A stretch of DNA of 64,000 bases from Glandiceps talaboti. Taxonomy: Eukaryota; Hemichordata; Enteropneusta; Spengelidae. The notes under the pieces are model-generated. The model had not been told where the DNA came from, made no database searches, and saw nothing but the letters and a program-made list of their open reading frames with translations. Below are positions 53,601 through 64,000 of the stretch, one piece after another. How positions within the stretch are numbered: position 1 is the first letter of the stretch; the number at the start of each line of letters is the position of its first letter. The DNA is taken from positions 12,191,484-12,255,483 of the forward strand of contig NC_135567.1 of the NCBI RefSeq assembly GCF_964340395.1. The letters are read 5' to 3'. Both the position numbers and the translations under genes were made by a program.

Positions 53601-56600
53601 AGTTGTGGCAGTAAATATTGACTTGTACTAAAATTTGACACAGATATTTACGATGTGTAGCTTACTTGATTGAAATTGAAAGCAGTCTATCTAAAGTAAT
53701 TATTGATTGGGAATGTGTATAAAATGTTTGTAAATAATTGTCTTTGTGTTTCCCCTAGACTGTACTTCTCTATCAGCACCAACATCTGGATCCTTGTCAA
53801 CTGCAGCTGTCATAAGTGGTACATCTGTATCGTTAACCTGTGATGCTGGTTTTACTGCAATAGGAGGCATTACCACTATAACTTGCAATGCTGGAACATG
53901 GAGTGATACTCTGTCAGATTGTATTGCAGGTAATTTATAACACTTACATACAAACATTAATTAACAAATGCGAATTTCCATGGCATTTGTAGTTGTGGCA
54001 GTAAATATTGACTTGTTATAAACTTTGACACAGATATTTACGATGTGTAGCTTACTTGATTGAAATTGAAAGCAGTCTATCTAAAGTAATTATTGATAGG
54101 GAATGTCTATAAAATGTTTGTAAATAATTGTCTTTGTGTTTCCCCTAGACTGTACTGCTCTATCAGCACCAACATCTGGATCCTTGTCAACTGCAGCTGT
54201 CATAAGTGGTACATCTGTATCGTTAACCTGTGATGCTGGTTTTACTGCAATTGGAGGCATTACCACTATAACTTGCAATGCTGGAACATGGAGTGATACT
54301 CTGTCAGATTGTATTGCAGGTAATTTATAAAACTTATATACAGTCATTAATTAACAAATGCGAATTTCCATGGCATTTGTAGTTGTGGCAGTAAATATTG
54401 ACTTGTAATAAAATTTGACACAGATATTTACGACGTGTAGCTTACTTTATTGAAATTGAAAGCAGTCTATCTAAAGTAATTATTGATTGGGAATGTGTAT
54501 AAAATGTTTGTAAATAATTGTCTTTGTGTTTCCCCTAGACTGTACTGCTCTATCAGCACCAACATCTGGATCCTTGTCAACTGCAGCTGTCATAAGTGGT
54601 ACATCAGTATCGTTAACCTGTGATGCTGGTTTTACTGCAATAGGAGGCATTACCACTATAACTTGCAATGCTGGAACATGGAGTGATACTCTGTCAGATT
54701 GTATTGCAGGTAATTTATAAAACTTACATACAGACATTAATTAACAAATGCGAATTTCCATGGCATTTGTAGTTGTTGCAGTAAATATTGACTTGTAATG
54801 AAATTTGACATAGATATTTATGATGTTTTGCTTACTTGATTGAAAATGAAAGCAGTCTATGTAAAGGAATTATTGATTAAGAATGTGTATAAAATGTTTG
54901 AAAATAATTGTCTTTGTGTTTCCCCTAGACTGTACTGCTCTATCAGCACCAACATCTGGATCCTTGTCAACTGCAGCTGTCATAAGTGGTACATCTGTAT
55001 CGTTAACCTGTGATGCTGGTTTTACTGCAATAGGAGGCATTACCACTATAACTTGCAATGCTGGAACATGGAGTGATACTCTGTCAGATTGTATTGCAGG
55101 TAATTTATAAAACTTACATTCAAACATTAATTAACAAATGCGAATTTCCATGGTATTTGTAGTTGTTGCAGTAAATATTGACTTGTTATAAACTTTGACA
55201 CAGATATTTACGATGTGTAGCTTACTTGATTGAAATTGAAAGCAGTCTATCTAAAGGAATTATTGATTAAGAATGTGTATAAAATGTTTGTAAATAATTG
55301 TCTTTGTTTTTCCCCTAGACTGTACTGCTCTATCAGCACCAACATCTGGATCCTTGTCAACTGCAGCTGTCATAAGTGGTACATCAGTATCGTTAACCTG
55401 TGATGCTGGTTTTACTGCAATTGGAGGCATTACCACTATAACTTGCAATGCTGGAACATGGAGTGATACTCTGTCAGATTGTATTGCAGGTAATTTATAA
55501 AACTTACATACAAACATTAATTAACAAATGCGAATTTCCATGGCATTTGTAGTTGTGGCAGTAAATATTGACTTGTAATAAAATTTGACACAGATATTTA
55601 CGACGTGTAGCTTACTTGATTGAAATTGAAAGCAGTCTATCTAAAGTAATTATTGATAGGGAATGTGTATAAAATGTTTGTAAATAATTGTCTTTGTGTT
55701 TCCCCTAGACTGTACTGCTCTAACAGCACCAACATCTGGATCCTTGTCAACTGCAGCTGTCATAAGTGGTACATCAGTATCGTTAACCTGTGATGCTGGT
55801 TTTACTGCAATAGGAGGCATTACCACTATAACTTGCAATGCTGGAACATGGAGTGATACTCTGTCAGATTGTATTGCAGGTAATTTATAAAACTTACATA
55901 CAGACATTAATTAAAAAATGCGAATTTCCATGGCATTTGTAGTTGTTGCAGTAAATATTGACTTGTAATGAAATTTGACATAGATATTTATGATGTTTTG
56001 CTTACTTGATTGAAAATGAAAGCAGTCTATGTAAAGGAATTATTGATTAAGAATGTGTATAAAATGTTTGAAAATAACTGTCTTTGTGTTTCCCCTAGAC
56101 TGTACTGCTCTATCAGCACCAACATCTGGATCCTTGTCAACTGCAGCTGTCATAAGTGGTACATCTGTATCGTTAACCTGTGATGCTGGTTTTACTGCAA
56201 TAGGAGGCATTACCACTATAACTTGCAATGCTGGAACATGGAGTGATACTCTGTCAGATTGTATTGCAGGTAATTTATAACACTTACATACAAACATTAA
56301 TTAACAAATGCAAATTACCATGGCATATGTAGTTGTTGCAGTAAATAGCGACTTGTTATAAACTTTGACACAGATATTTACGATGTGTAGCTTACTTTAT
56401 TGAAATTGAAAGCAGTCTATCTAAAGTAATTATTGATAGGAAATGTGTATAAAATGTTTGTAAATAATTGTCTTTGTGTTTCCCCTAGACTGTACTGCTC
56501 TATCAGCACCAACATCTGGATCCTTGTCAACTGCAGCTGTCATAAGTGGTACATCTGTATCGTTAACCTGTGATGCTGGTTTTACTGCAATTGGAGGCAT

Positions 56601-59600
56601 TACCACTATAACTTGCAATGCTGGAACATGGAGTGATACTCTGTCAGATTGTATTGCAGGTAATTTATAAAACTTACATTCAAACATTAATTAACAAATG
56701 CGAATTTCCATGGTATTTGTAGTTGTTGCAGTAAATATTGACTTGTTATAAACATTGATACAGATATTTACGATGTGTAGCTTACTTGATTGAAATTGAA
56801 AACAGTCTATCTAAAGGAATTATTGATTGAGAATGTGTATAAAATGTTTGTAAATAATTGTCTTTGTGTTTCCCCTAGACTGTACTGCTCTATCAGCACC
56901 AACATCTGGATCCTTGTCAACTGCAGCTGTCATAAGTGGTACATCAGTATCGTTAACCTGTGATGCTGGTTTTACTGCAATAGGAGGCATTACCACTATA
57001 ACTTGCAATGCTGGAACATGGAGTGATACTCTGTCAGATTGCATTGCAGGTAATTTATAAAACTTATATACAGTCATTAATTAACAAATGCGAATTTCCA
57101 TGGCATTTGTAGTTGTGGCAGTAAATATTAACTTGTACTAAAATTTGACACAGATATTTACGACGTGTAGCTTACTTTATTGAAATTGAAAGCTGTCTAT
57201 CTAAAGTAATTATTGATTGGGAATGTGTATAAAATGTTTGTAAATAATTGTCTTTGTGTTTCCCCTAGACTGTACTTCTCTATCAGCACCAACATCTGGA
57301 TCCTTGTCAACTGCAGCTGTCATAAGTGGTACATCAGTATCGTTAACCTGTGATGCTGGTTTTACTGCAATAGGAGGCATTACCACTATAACTTGCAATG
57401 CTGGAACATGGAGTGATACTCTGTCAGATTGTATTGCAGGTAATTTATTACACTTACACACAAACATTAATTAACAAATGCAAATTACCATGGCATATGT
57501 AGTTGTTGCAGTAAATATTGACTTGTTATAAACTTTGACACAGATATTTACGATGTGTAGGTTACTTGATTGAAATTGAAAGCAGTCTATCTAAAGTAAT
57601 TATTGATAGGGAATGTCTATAAAATGTTTGTAAATAATTGTCTTTGTGTTTCCCCTAGACTGTACTGCTCTATCAGCACCAACATCTGGATCCTTGTCAA
57701 CTGCAGCTGTCATAAGTGGTACATCTGTATCGTTAACCTGTGATGCTGGTTTTACTGCAATTGGAGGCATTACCACTATAACTTGCAATGCTGGAACATG
57801 GAGTGATACTCTGTCAGATTGTATTGCAGGTAATTTATAAAACTTACATTCAAACATTAATTAACAAATGCGAATTTCCATGGTATTTGTAGTTGTTGCA
57901 GTAAATATTGACTTGTTATAAACTTTGACACAGATATTTACGATGTGTAGCTTACTTGATTGAAATTGAAAGCAGTCTATCTAAAGGAATTATTGATTAA
58001 GAATGTGTATAAAATGTTTGTAAATAATTGTCTTTGTGTTTCCCCTAGACTGTACTGCTCTATCAGCACCAACATCTGGATCCTTGTCAACTGCAGCTGT
58101 CATAAGTGGTACATCAGTATCGTTAACCTGTGATGCTGGTTTTACTGCAATAGGAGGCATTACCACTATAACTTGCAATGCTGGAACATGGAGTGATACT
58201 CTGTCAGATTGCATTGCAGGTAATTTATAAAACTTATATACAGTCATTAATTAACAAATGCGAATTTCCATGGTATTTGTAGTTGTGGCAGTAAATATTG
58301 ACTGGTACTAAAATTTGACACAGATATTTACGACGTGTAGCTTACTTTATTGAAATTGAAAGCAGTCTATCTAAAGTAATTATTGATTGGGAATGTGTAT
58401 AAAATGTTTGTAAATAATTGTCTTTGTGTTTCCCCTAGACTGTACTTCTCTATCAGCACCAACATCTGGATCCTTGTCAACTGCAGCTGTCATAAGTGGT
58501 ACATCTGTATCGTTAACCTGTGATGCTGGTTTTACTGCAATAGGAGGCATTACCACTATAACTTGCAATGCTGGAACATGGAGTGATACTCTGTCAGATT
58601 GTATTGCAGGTAATTTATAACACTTACATACAAACATTAATTAACAAATGCAAATTACCATGGCATATGTAGTTGTTGCAGTAAATAGCGACTTGTTATA
58701 AACTTTGACACAGATATTTACGATGTGTAGCTTACTTGATTGAAATTGAAAGCAGTCTATCTAAAGTAATTATTGATAGGGAATGTGTATAAAATGTTTG
58801 TAAATAATTGTCTTTGTTTTTCCCCTAGACTGTACTGCTCTATCAGCACCAACATCTGGATCCTTGTCAACTGCAGCTGTCATAAGTGGTACATCAGTAT
58901 CGTTAACCTGTGATGCTGGTTTTACTGCAATTGGAGGCATTACCACTATAACTTGCAATGCTGGAACATGGAGTGATACTCTGTCAGATTGTATTGCAGG
59001 TAATTTATAAAACTTACATACAAACATTAATTAACAAATGCGAATTTCCATGGCATTTGTAGTTGTGGCAGTAAATATTGACTTGTTATAAACTTTGACA
59101 CAGATATTTACGATGTGTAGCTTACTTGATTGAAATTGAAAGCAGTCTATCTAAAGTAATTATTGATAGGGAATGTGTATAAAATGTTTGTAAATAATTG
59201 TCTTTGTGTTTCCCCTAGACTGTACTGCTCTATCAGCACCAACATCTGGATCCTTGTCAACTGCAGCTGTCATAAGTGGTACATCTGTATCGTTAACCTG
59301 TGATGCTGGTTTTACTGCAATTGGAGGCATTACCACTATAACTTGCAATGCTGGAACATGGAGTGATACTCTGTCAGATTGTATTGCAGGTAATTTATAA
59401 AACTTACATTCAAACATTAATTAACAAATGCGAATTTCCATGGTATTTGTAGTTGTTGCAGTAAATATTGACTTGTTATAAACTTTGACACAGATATTTA
59501 CGATGTGTAGCTTACTTGATTGAAATTGAAAGCAGTCTATCTAAAGGAATTATTGATTAAGAATGTGTATAAAATGTTTGTAAATAATTGTCTTTGTGTT

Positions 59601-62600
59601 TCCCCTAGACTGTACTGCTCTATCAGCACCAACATCTGGATCCTTGTCAACTGCAGCTGTCATAAGTGGTACATCTGTATCGTTAACCTGTGATGCTGGT
59701 TTTACTGCAATTGGAGGCATTACCACTATAACTTGCAATGCTGGAACATGGAGTGATACTCTGTCAGATTGTATTGCAGGTAATTTATAAAACTTACATT
59801 CAAACATTAATTAACAAATGCGAATTTCCATGGTATTTGTAGTTGTTGCAGTAAATATTGACTTGTTATAAACTTTGACACAGATATTTACGATGTGTAG
59901 CTTACTTGATTGAAATTGAAAGCAGTCTATCTAAAGGAATTATTGATTAAGAATGTGTATAAAATGTTTGTAAATAATTGTCTTTGTGTTTCCCCTAGAC
60001 TGTACTGCTCTATCAGCACCAACATCTGGATCCTTGTCAACTGCAGCTGTCATAAGTGGTACATCAGTATCGTTAACCTGTGATGCTGGTTTTACTGCAA
60101 TAGGAGGCATTACCACTATAACTTGCAATGCTGGAACATGGAGTGATACTCTGTCAGATTGCATTGCAGGTAATTTATAAAACTTATATACAGTCATTAA
60201 TTAACAAATGCGAATTTCCATGGTATTTGTAGTTGTGGCAGTAAATATTGACTGGTACTAAAATTTGACACAGATATTTACGACGTGTAGCTTACTTTAT
60301 TGAAATTGAAAGCAGTCTATCTAAAGTAATTATTGATTGGGAATGTGTATAAAATGTTTGTAAATAATTGTCTTTGTGTTTCCCCTAGACTGTACTTCTC
60401 TATCAGCACCAACATCTGGATCCTTGTCAACTGCAGCTGTCATAAGTGGTACATCTGTATCGTTAACCTGTGATGCTGGTTTTACTGCAATAGGAGGCAT
60501 TACCACTATAACTTGCAATGCTGGAACATGGAGTGATACTCTGTCAGATTGTATTGCAGGTAATTTATAACACTTACATACAAACATTAATTAACAAATG
60601 CAAATTACCATGGCATATGTAGTTGTTGCAGTAAATAGCGACTTGTTATAAACTTTGACACAGATATTTACGATGTGTAGCTTACTTGATTGAAATTGAA
60701 AGCAGTCTATCTAAAGTAATTATTGATAGGGAATGTGTATAAAATGTTTGTAAATAATTGTCTTTGTTTTTCCCCTAGACTGTACTGCTCTATCAGCACC
60801 AACATCTGGATCCTTGTCAACTGCAGCTGTCATAAGTGGTACATCAGTATCGTTAACCTGTGATGCTGGTTTTACTGCAATTGGAGGCATTACCACTATA
60901 ACTTGCAATGCTGGAACATGGAGTGATACTCTGTCAGATTGTATTGCAGGTAATTTATAAAACTTACATACAAACATTAATTAACAAATGCGAATTTCCA
61001 TGGCATTTGTAGTTGTGGCAGTAAATATTGACTTGTTATAAACTTTGACACAGATATTTACGATGTGTAGCTTACTTGATTGAAATTGAAAGCAGTCTAT
61101 CTAAAGTAATTATTGATAGGGAATGTGTATAAAATGTTTGTAAATAATTGTCTTTGTGTTTCCCCTAGACTGTACTGCTCTATCAGCACCAACATCTGGA
61201 TCCTTGTCAACTGCAGCTGTCATAAGTGGTACATCTGTATCGTTAACCTGTGATGCTGGTTTTACTGCAATTGGAGGCATTACCACTATAACTTGCAATG
61301 CTGGAACATGGAGTGATACTCTGTCAGATTGTATTGCAGGTAATTTATAAAACTTACATTCAAACATTAATTAACAAATGCGAATTTCCATGGTATTTGT
61401 AGTTGTTGCAGTAAATATTGACTTGTTATAAACTTTGACACAGATATTTACGATGTGTAGCTTACTTGATTGAAATTGAAAGCAGTCTATCTAAAGGAAT
61501 TATTGATTAAGAATGTGTATAAAATGTTTGTAAATAATTGTCTTTGTGTTTCCCCTAGACTGTACTGCTCTATCAGCACCAACATCTGGATCCTTGTCAA
61601 CTGCAGCTGTCATAAGTGGTACATCTGTATCGTTAACCTGTGATGCTGGTTTTACTGCAATTGGAGGCATTACCACTATAACTTGCAATGCTGGAACATG
61701 GAGTGATACTCTGTCAGATTGTATTGCAGGTAATTTATAAAACTTACATTCAAACATTAATTAACAAATGCGAATTTCCATGGTATTTGTAGTTGTTGCA
61801 GTAAATATTGACTTGTTATAAACATTGATACAGATATTTACGATGTGTAGCTTACTTGATTGAAATTGAAAACAGTCTATCTAAAGGAATTATTGATTGA
61901 GAATGTGTATAAAATGTTTGTAAATAATTGTCTTTGTGTTTCCCCTAGACTGTACTGCTCTATCAGCACCAACATCTGGATCCTTGTCAACTGCAGCTGT
62001 CATAAGTGGTACATCAGTATCGTTAACCTGTGATGCTGGTTTTACTGCAATAGGAGGCATTACCACTATAACTTGCAATGCTGGAACATGGAGTGATACT
62101 CTGTCAGATTGCATTGCAGGTAATTTATAAAACTTATATACAGTCATTAATTAACAAATGCGAATTTCCATGGCATTTGTAGTTGTGGCAGTAAATATTG
62201 ACTTGTACTAAAATTTGACACAGATATTTACGACGTGTAGCTTACTTTATTGAAATTGAAAGCTGTCTATCTAAAGTAATTATTGATTGGGAATGTGTAT
62301 AAAATGTTTGTAAATAATTGTCTTTGTGTTTCCCCTAGACTGTACTTCTCTATCAGCACCAACATCTGGATCCTTGTCAACTGCAGCTGTCATAAGTGGT
62401 ACATCAGTATCGTTAACCTGTGATGCTGGTTTTACTGCAATAGGAGGCATTACCACTATAACTTGCAATGCTGGAACATGGAGTGATACTCTGTCAGATT
62501 GTATTGCAGGTAATTTATTACACTTACACACAAACATTAATTAACAAATGCAAATTACCATGGCATATGTAGTTGTTGCAGTAAATATTGACTTGTTATA

Positions 62601-63679
62601 AACTTTGACACAGATATTTACGATGTGTAGGTTACTTGATTGAAATTGAAAGCAGTCTATCTAAAGTAATTATTGATAGGGAATGTCTATAAAATGTTTG
62701 TAAATAATTGTCTTTGTGTTTCCCCTAGACTGTACTGCTCTATCAGCACCAACATCTGGATCCTTGTCAACTGCAGCTGTCATAAGTGGTACATCTGTAT
62801 CGTTAACCTGTGATGCTGGTTTTACTGCAATTGGAGGCATTACCACTATAACTTGCAATGCTGGAACATGGAGTGATACTCTGTCAGATTGTATTGCAGG
62901 TAATTTATTACACTTACACACAAACATTAATTAACAAATGCAAATTACCATGGCATATGTAGTTGTTGCAGTAAATAGCGACTTGTAATAAAATTTGACA
63001 CAGATATTTACGACGTGTAGCTTACTTGATTGAAATTGAAAGCAGTCTATCTAAAGTAATTATTGATAGGGAATGTGTATAAAAAGTTTGTAAATAATTG
63101 TCTTTGTGTTTCCCCTAGACTGTACTGCTCTATCAGCACCAACATCTGGATCCTTGTCAACTGCAGCTGTCATAAGTGGTACATCAGTATCGTTAACCTG
63201 TGATGCTGGTTTTACTGCAATAGGAGGCATTACCACTATAACTTGCAATGCTGGAACATGGAGTGATACTCTGTCAGATTGTATTGCAGGTAATTTATAA
63301 AACTTACATACAGACATTAATTAACAAATGCGAATTTCCATGGCATTTGTAGTTGTTGCAGTAAGTATTGACTTGTAATGAAATTTGACATAGATATTTA
63401 TGATGTTTTGCTTACTTGATTGAAAATGAAAGCAGTCTATGTAAAGGAATTATTGATTAAGAATGTGTATAAAATGTTTGAAAATAATTGTCTTTGTGTT
63501 TCCCCTAGACTGTACTGCTCTATCAGCACCAACATCTGGATCCTTGTCAACTGCAGCTGTCATAAGTGGTGCATCTGTATCGTTAACCTGTGATGCTGGT
63601 TTTACTGCAATAGGAGGCATTACCACTATAACTTGCAATGCTGGAACATGGAGTGATACTCTGTCAGATTGTATTGCAG
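32699..63679 (+). CDS. CCP/sushi-repeat gene, array block 2: exons 15-94
   Basis: Eighty complete exons start at 32,699 + 390k (k = 0 to 79), each 171 nt, phase 1-1, one CCP module of 57 residues, separated by 219-nt introns. Spacing never deviates from 390. In the exons I read, the four Cys (2, 28, 43, 55) and Trp48 are never changed. Protein variants are few: T40A (33,479; 35,039; 36,599), D29E (33,869), T22I (34,649), T9I (35,819), S12F (36,209), V18I (38,159), I35V (38,939; 41,279; 46,739), T3A+A34V (47,129), S6T (49,859; 55,709), A4S (51,419; 53,759; 57,269; 58,439; 60,389; 62,339), T9A (52,199) and T22A (63,509). Most differences are synonymous (TCT/TCA Ser23, ATA/ATT Ile35, TGT/TGC Cys55). 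Linkers between modules are only Ile-Ala-Asp. The product is extracellular by domain type; ligand and function are unknown. Confidence 0.93.
33479..38158 (+). repeat. four-unit higher-order repeat (1,560 bp)
   Basis: The T40A exon recurs at 33,479, 35,039 and 36,599. The intron variant GGCATTTTTAGTTG recurs at about 35,261 and 36,821. AATTTATTACACTTACACAC recurs at about 35,993 and 37,553. All are 1,560 bp apart. The third-to-second match is closest (35,039-36,598 with 36,599-38,158). Confidence 0.75.
38549..43228 (+). repeat. six-unit higher-order duplication (2,340 bp)
   Basis: The I35V exon (38,939 / 41,279), the intron variant CTGATATTTACG with TGAACTTGAA (38,821 / 41,161), and CATACATTAATTAAC (about 39,131 / 41,471) are 2,340 bp apart. 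The same I35V unit appears again at 46,739, 14 units further on. Confidence 0.7.
42416..46315 (+). repeat. five-unit higher-order duplication (1,950 bp x 2)
   Basis: The rare variants CATGACATATG (42,669 / 44,619), TTAAAAAATGCGAATTTCCA with ATAGCATTTG (43,432 / 45,382) and AACATGTTTG (43,581 / 45,531) are each 1,950 bp apart. The CATGACATATG unit recurs once more at 48,129, nine units later. Confidence 0.8.
49079..57658 (+). repeat. fifteen-unit (5,850 bp) duplicated block
   Basis: The S6T exon (49,859 / 55,709), AAAATAACTGTC intron variant (50,221 / 56,071), TGCATTGCAGG exon end (51,189 / 57,039), A4S exon (51,419 / 57,269) and AGCTGTCTATC (51,341 / 57,191) all repeat at 5,850 bp in the same order, implying duplication or conversion of a tract several kb long. 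Copy 1 would begin near 49,079. Confidence 0.75.
56879..62728 (+). repeat. nested five- and thirteen-unit duplications at the right end
   Basis: ACTGGTACTA introns occur at 58,301 and 60,251 (1,950 bp), with A4S exons at 58,439, 60,389 and 62,339 (1,950 bp each). AACATTGATACAG introns occur at 56,751 and 61,821, and AGCTGTCTATC at 57,191 and 62,261 (5,070 bp, 13 units). The blocks between are almost identical base for base. Confidence 0.75.
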
Positions 63680-63898
63680 GTAATTTATAAAACTTACATA
63701 CAAACATTAATTAACAAATGCAAATTACCATTGCATATGTAGTTGTTGCAGTAAATAGCGACTTGTTATAAACTTTGACACAGATATTTACGATGTGTAG
63801 CTTACTTGATTGAAATTGAAAGCAGTCTATCAAAAGGAATTATTGATTAAGAATGTGTATAAAATGTTTGTAAATAATTGTCTTTGTGTTTCCCCTAG

Positions 63899-64000
63899 AC
63901 TGTACTGCTCTATCAGCACCAACATCTGGATCCTTGTCAACTGCAGCTGTCATAAGTGGTACATCTGTATCGTTAACCTGTGATGCTGGTTTTACTGCAA
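63899..64000 (+). CDS. CCP exon 95, cut by the window end
   Basis: The acceptor TTTCCCCTAG ends at 63,898. The first 102 of the expected 171 exon bases are present, up to the Thr-Ala of the Gly-Phe-Thr-Ala motif, and match the consensus. The array therefore continues beyond the window, and its total length and the 3' end of the gene (stop codon, possible transmembrane or other domains) are not visible. Confidence 0.93.

Noticed and set aside
26829-63690. Treating each array unit as a separate small gene of 64-83 residues
   Set aside because: The apparent starts are GTG or ATG codons inside the intron, and the stop (Gly-Asn-Leu-stop) is produced by reading past the donor GTAATTTA. The phase-1 borders and splice signals show exons of one gene.
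26783-63707. Minus-strand open frame of 85 codons repeated in almost every array unit
   Set aside because: It spans the exon and intron of the unit in antisense and is open in every copy simply because the copies are nearly identical. It has no splice or start context and no domain, while the plus-strand exon has CCP hallmarks and splice sites.
26842-64000. Alpha-satellite-like centromeric repeat
   Set aside because: The 171-nt exon length matches the primate alpha-satellite monomer only by coincidence; the repeat unit is 390 bp, codes for a CCP domain and has splice sites.
26842-64000. CRISPR array
   Set aside because: Regular spacing is present, but both repeat and spacer parts are conserved in all units, the unit is 390 bp and the sequence is eukaryotic.

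Overview
The window is eukaryotic, almost certainly from an invertebrate animal. It has GT-AG introns, phase-1 extracellular-type exons, abundant microsatellites (CATA/TATG, CA, GA, AATC, ACACT), minisatellites and MITE-like foldback elements, and no prokaryotic gene organisation. CCP/sushi-rich exon families are well known from invertebrate deuterostomes such as amphioxus and hemichordates, so I lean that way, but the species cannot be fixed from this sequence. No rRNA, tRNA, CRISPR or complete autonomous transposon was seen.

Region 1 (1 to about 13.28 kb) holds no gene that I can support. It is a repeat-rich intergenic stretch with many simple-sequence tracts, a 660-bp ACACT array, a 42-bp minisatellite carrying CREB/ATF-like ACGTCA sites, a foldback repeat, and two members of one small MITE family. 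One of these MITEs has a clean 8-bp target-site duplication.

Region 2 (13,284-13,359) is a short candidate first exon. It encodes a 25-codon signal-peptide-like sequence and ends in a phase-1 donor. The next 13.5 kb (13,360-26,841) reads as one large first intron with no recognisable exon. It contains two inverted copies of a roughly 335-bp MITE, a 44-bp minisatellite with an internal hairpin, a 200-bp direct duplication, several degenerate repeats and more microsatellites.

Region 3 (26,597 to the window end) is the main feature: a tandem array of 390-bp units. Each unit is a 171-bp phase 1-1 exon encoding exactly one 57-residue CCP/sushi module plus a 219-bp intron. There are 94 complete exons and one cut off by the window edge; every one I read has a splice acceptor, a donor, four cysteines, the tryptophan and an open frame. 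A truncated unit marks the left edge, and one unit at 32.2-32.5 kb is replaced by 280 bp of unrelated DNA. From 32,699 to 63,899 the exon starts step by exactly 390 bp eighty times. Diagnostic variants recur at multiples of 390 bp (3, 4, 5, 6, 9, 13, 14, 15 and 27 units), showing recent multi-unit duplication or conversion.

The simplest model is one plus-strand gene. The signal exon (phase 1) splices directly to the CCP exons (phase 1), giving a secreted or cell-surface protein with more than 5,300 residues of near-identical CCP modules inside this window. Its 3' end lies beyond the window. The unit contains no Lys, Arg, His, Glu, Gln, Tyr or Met, so the product would be strongly acidic and without tryptic sites. 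Function is unknown. Adhesion, extracellular-matrix or gamete-coat, and complement-like roles are all possible, and none is shown by the sequence.
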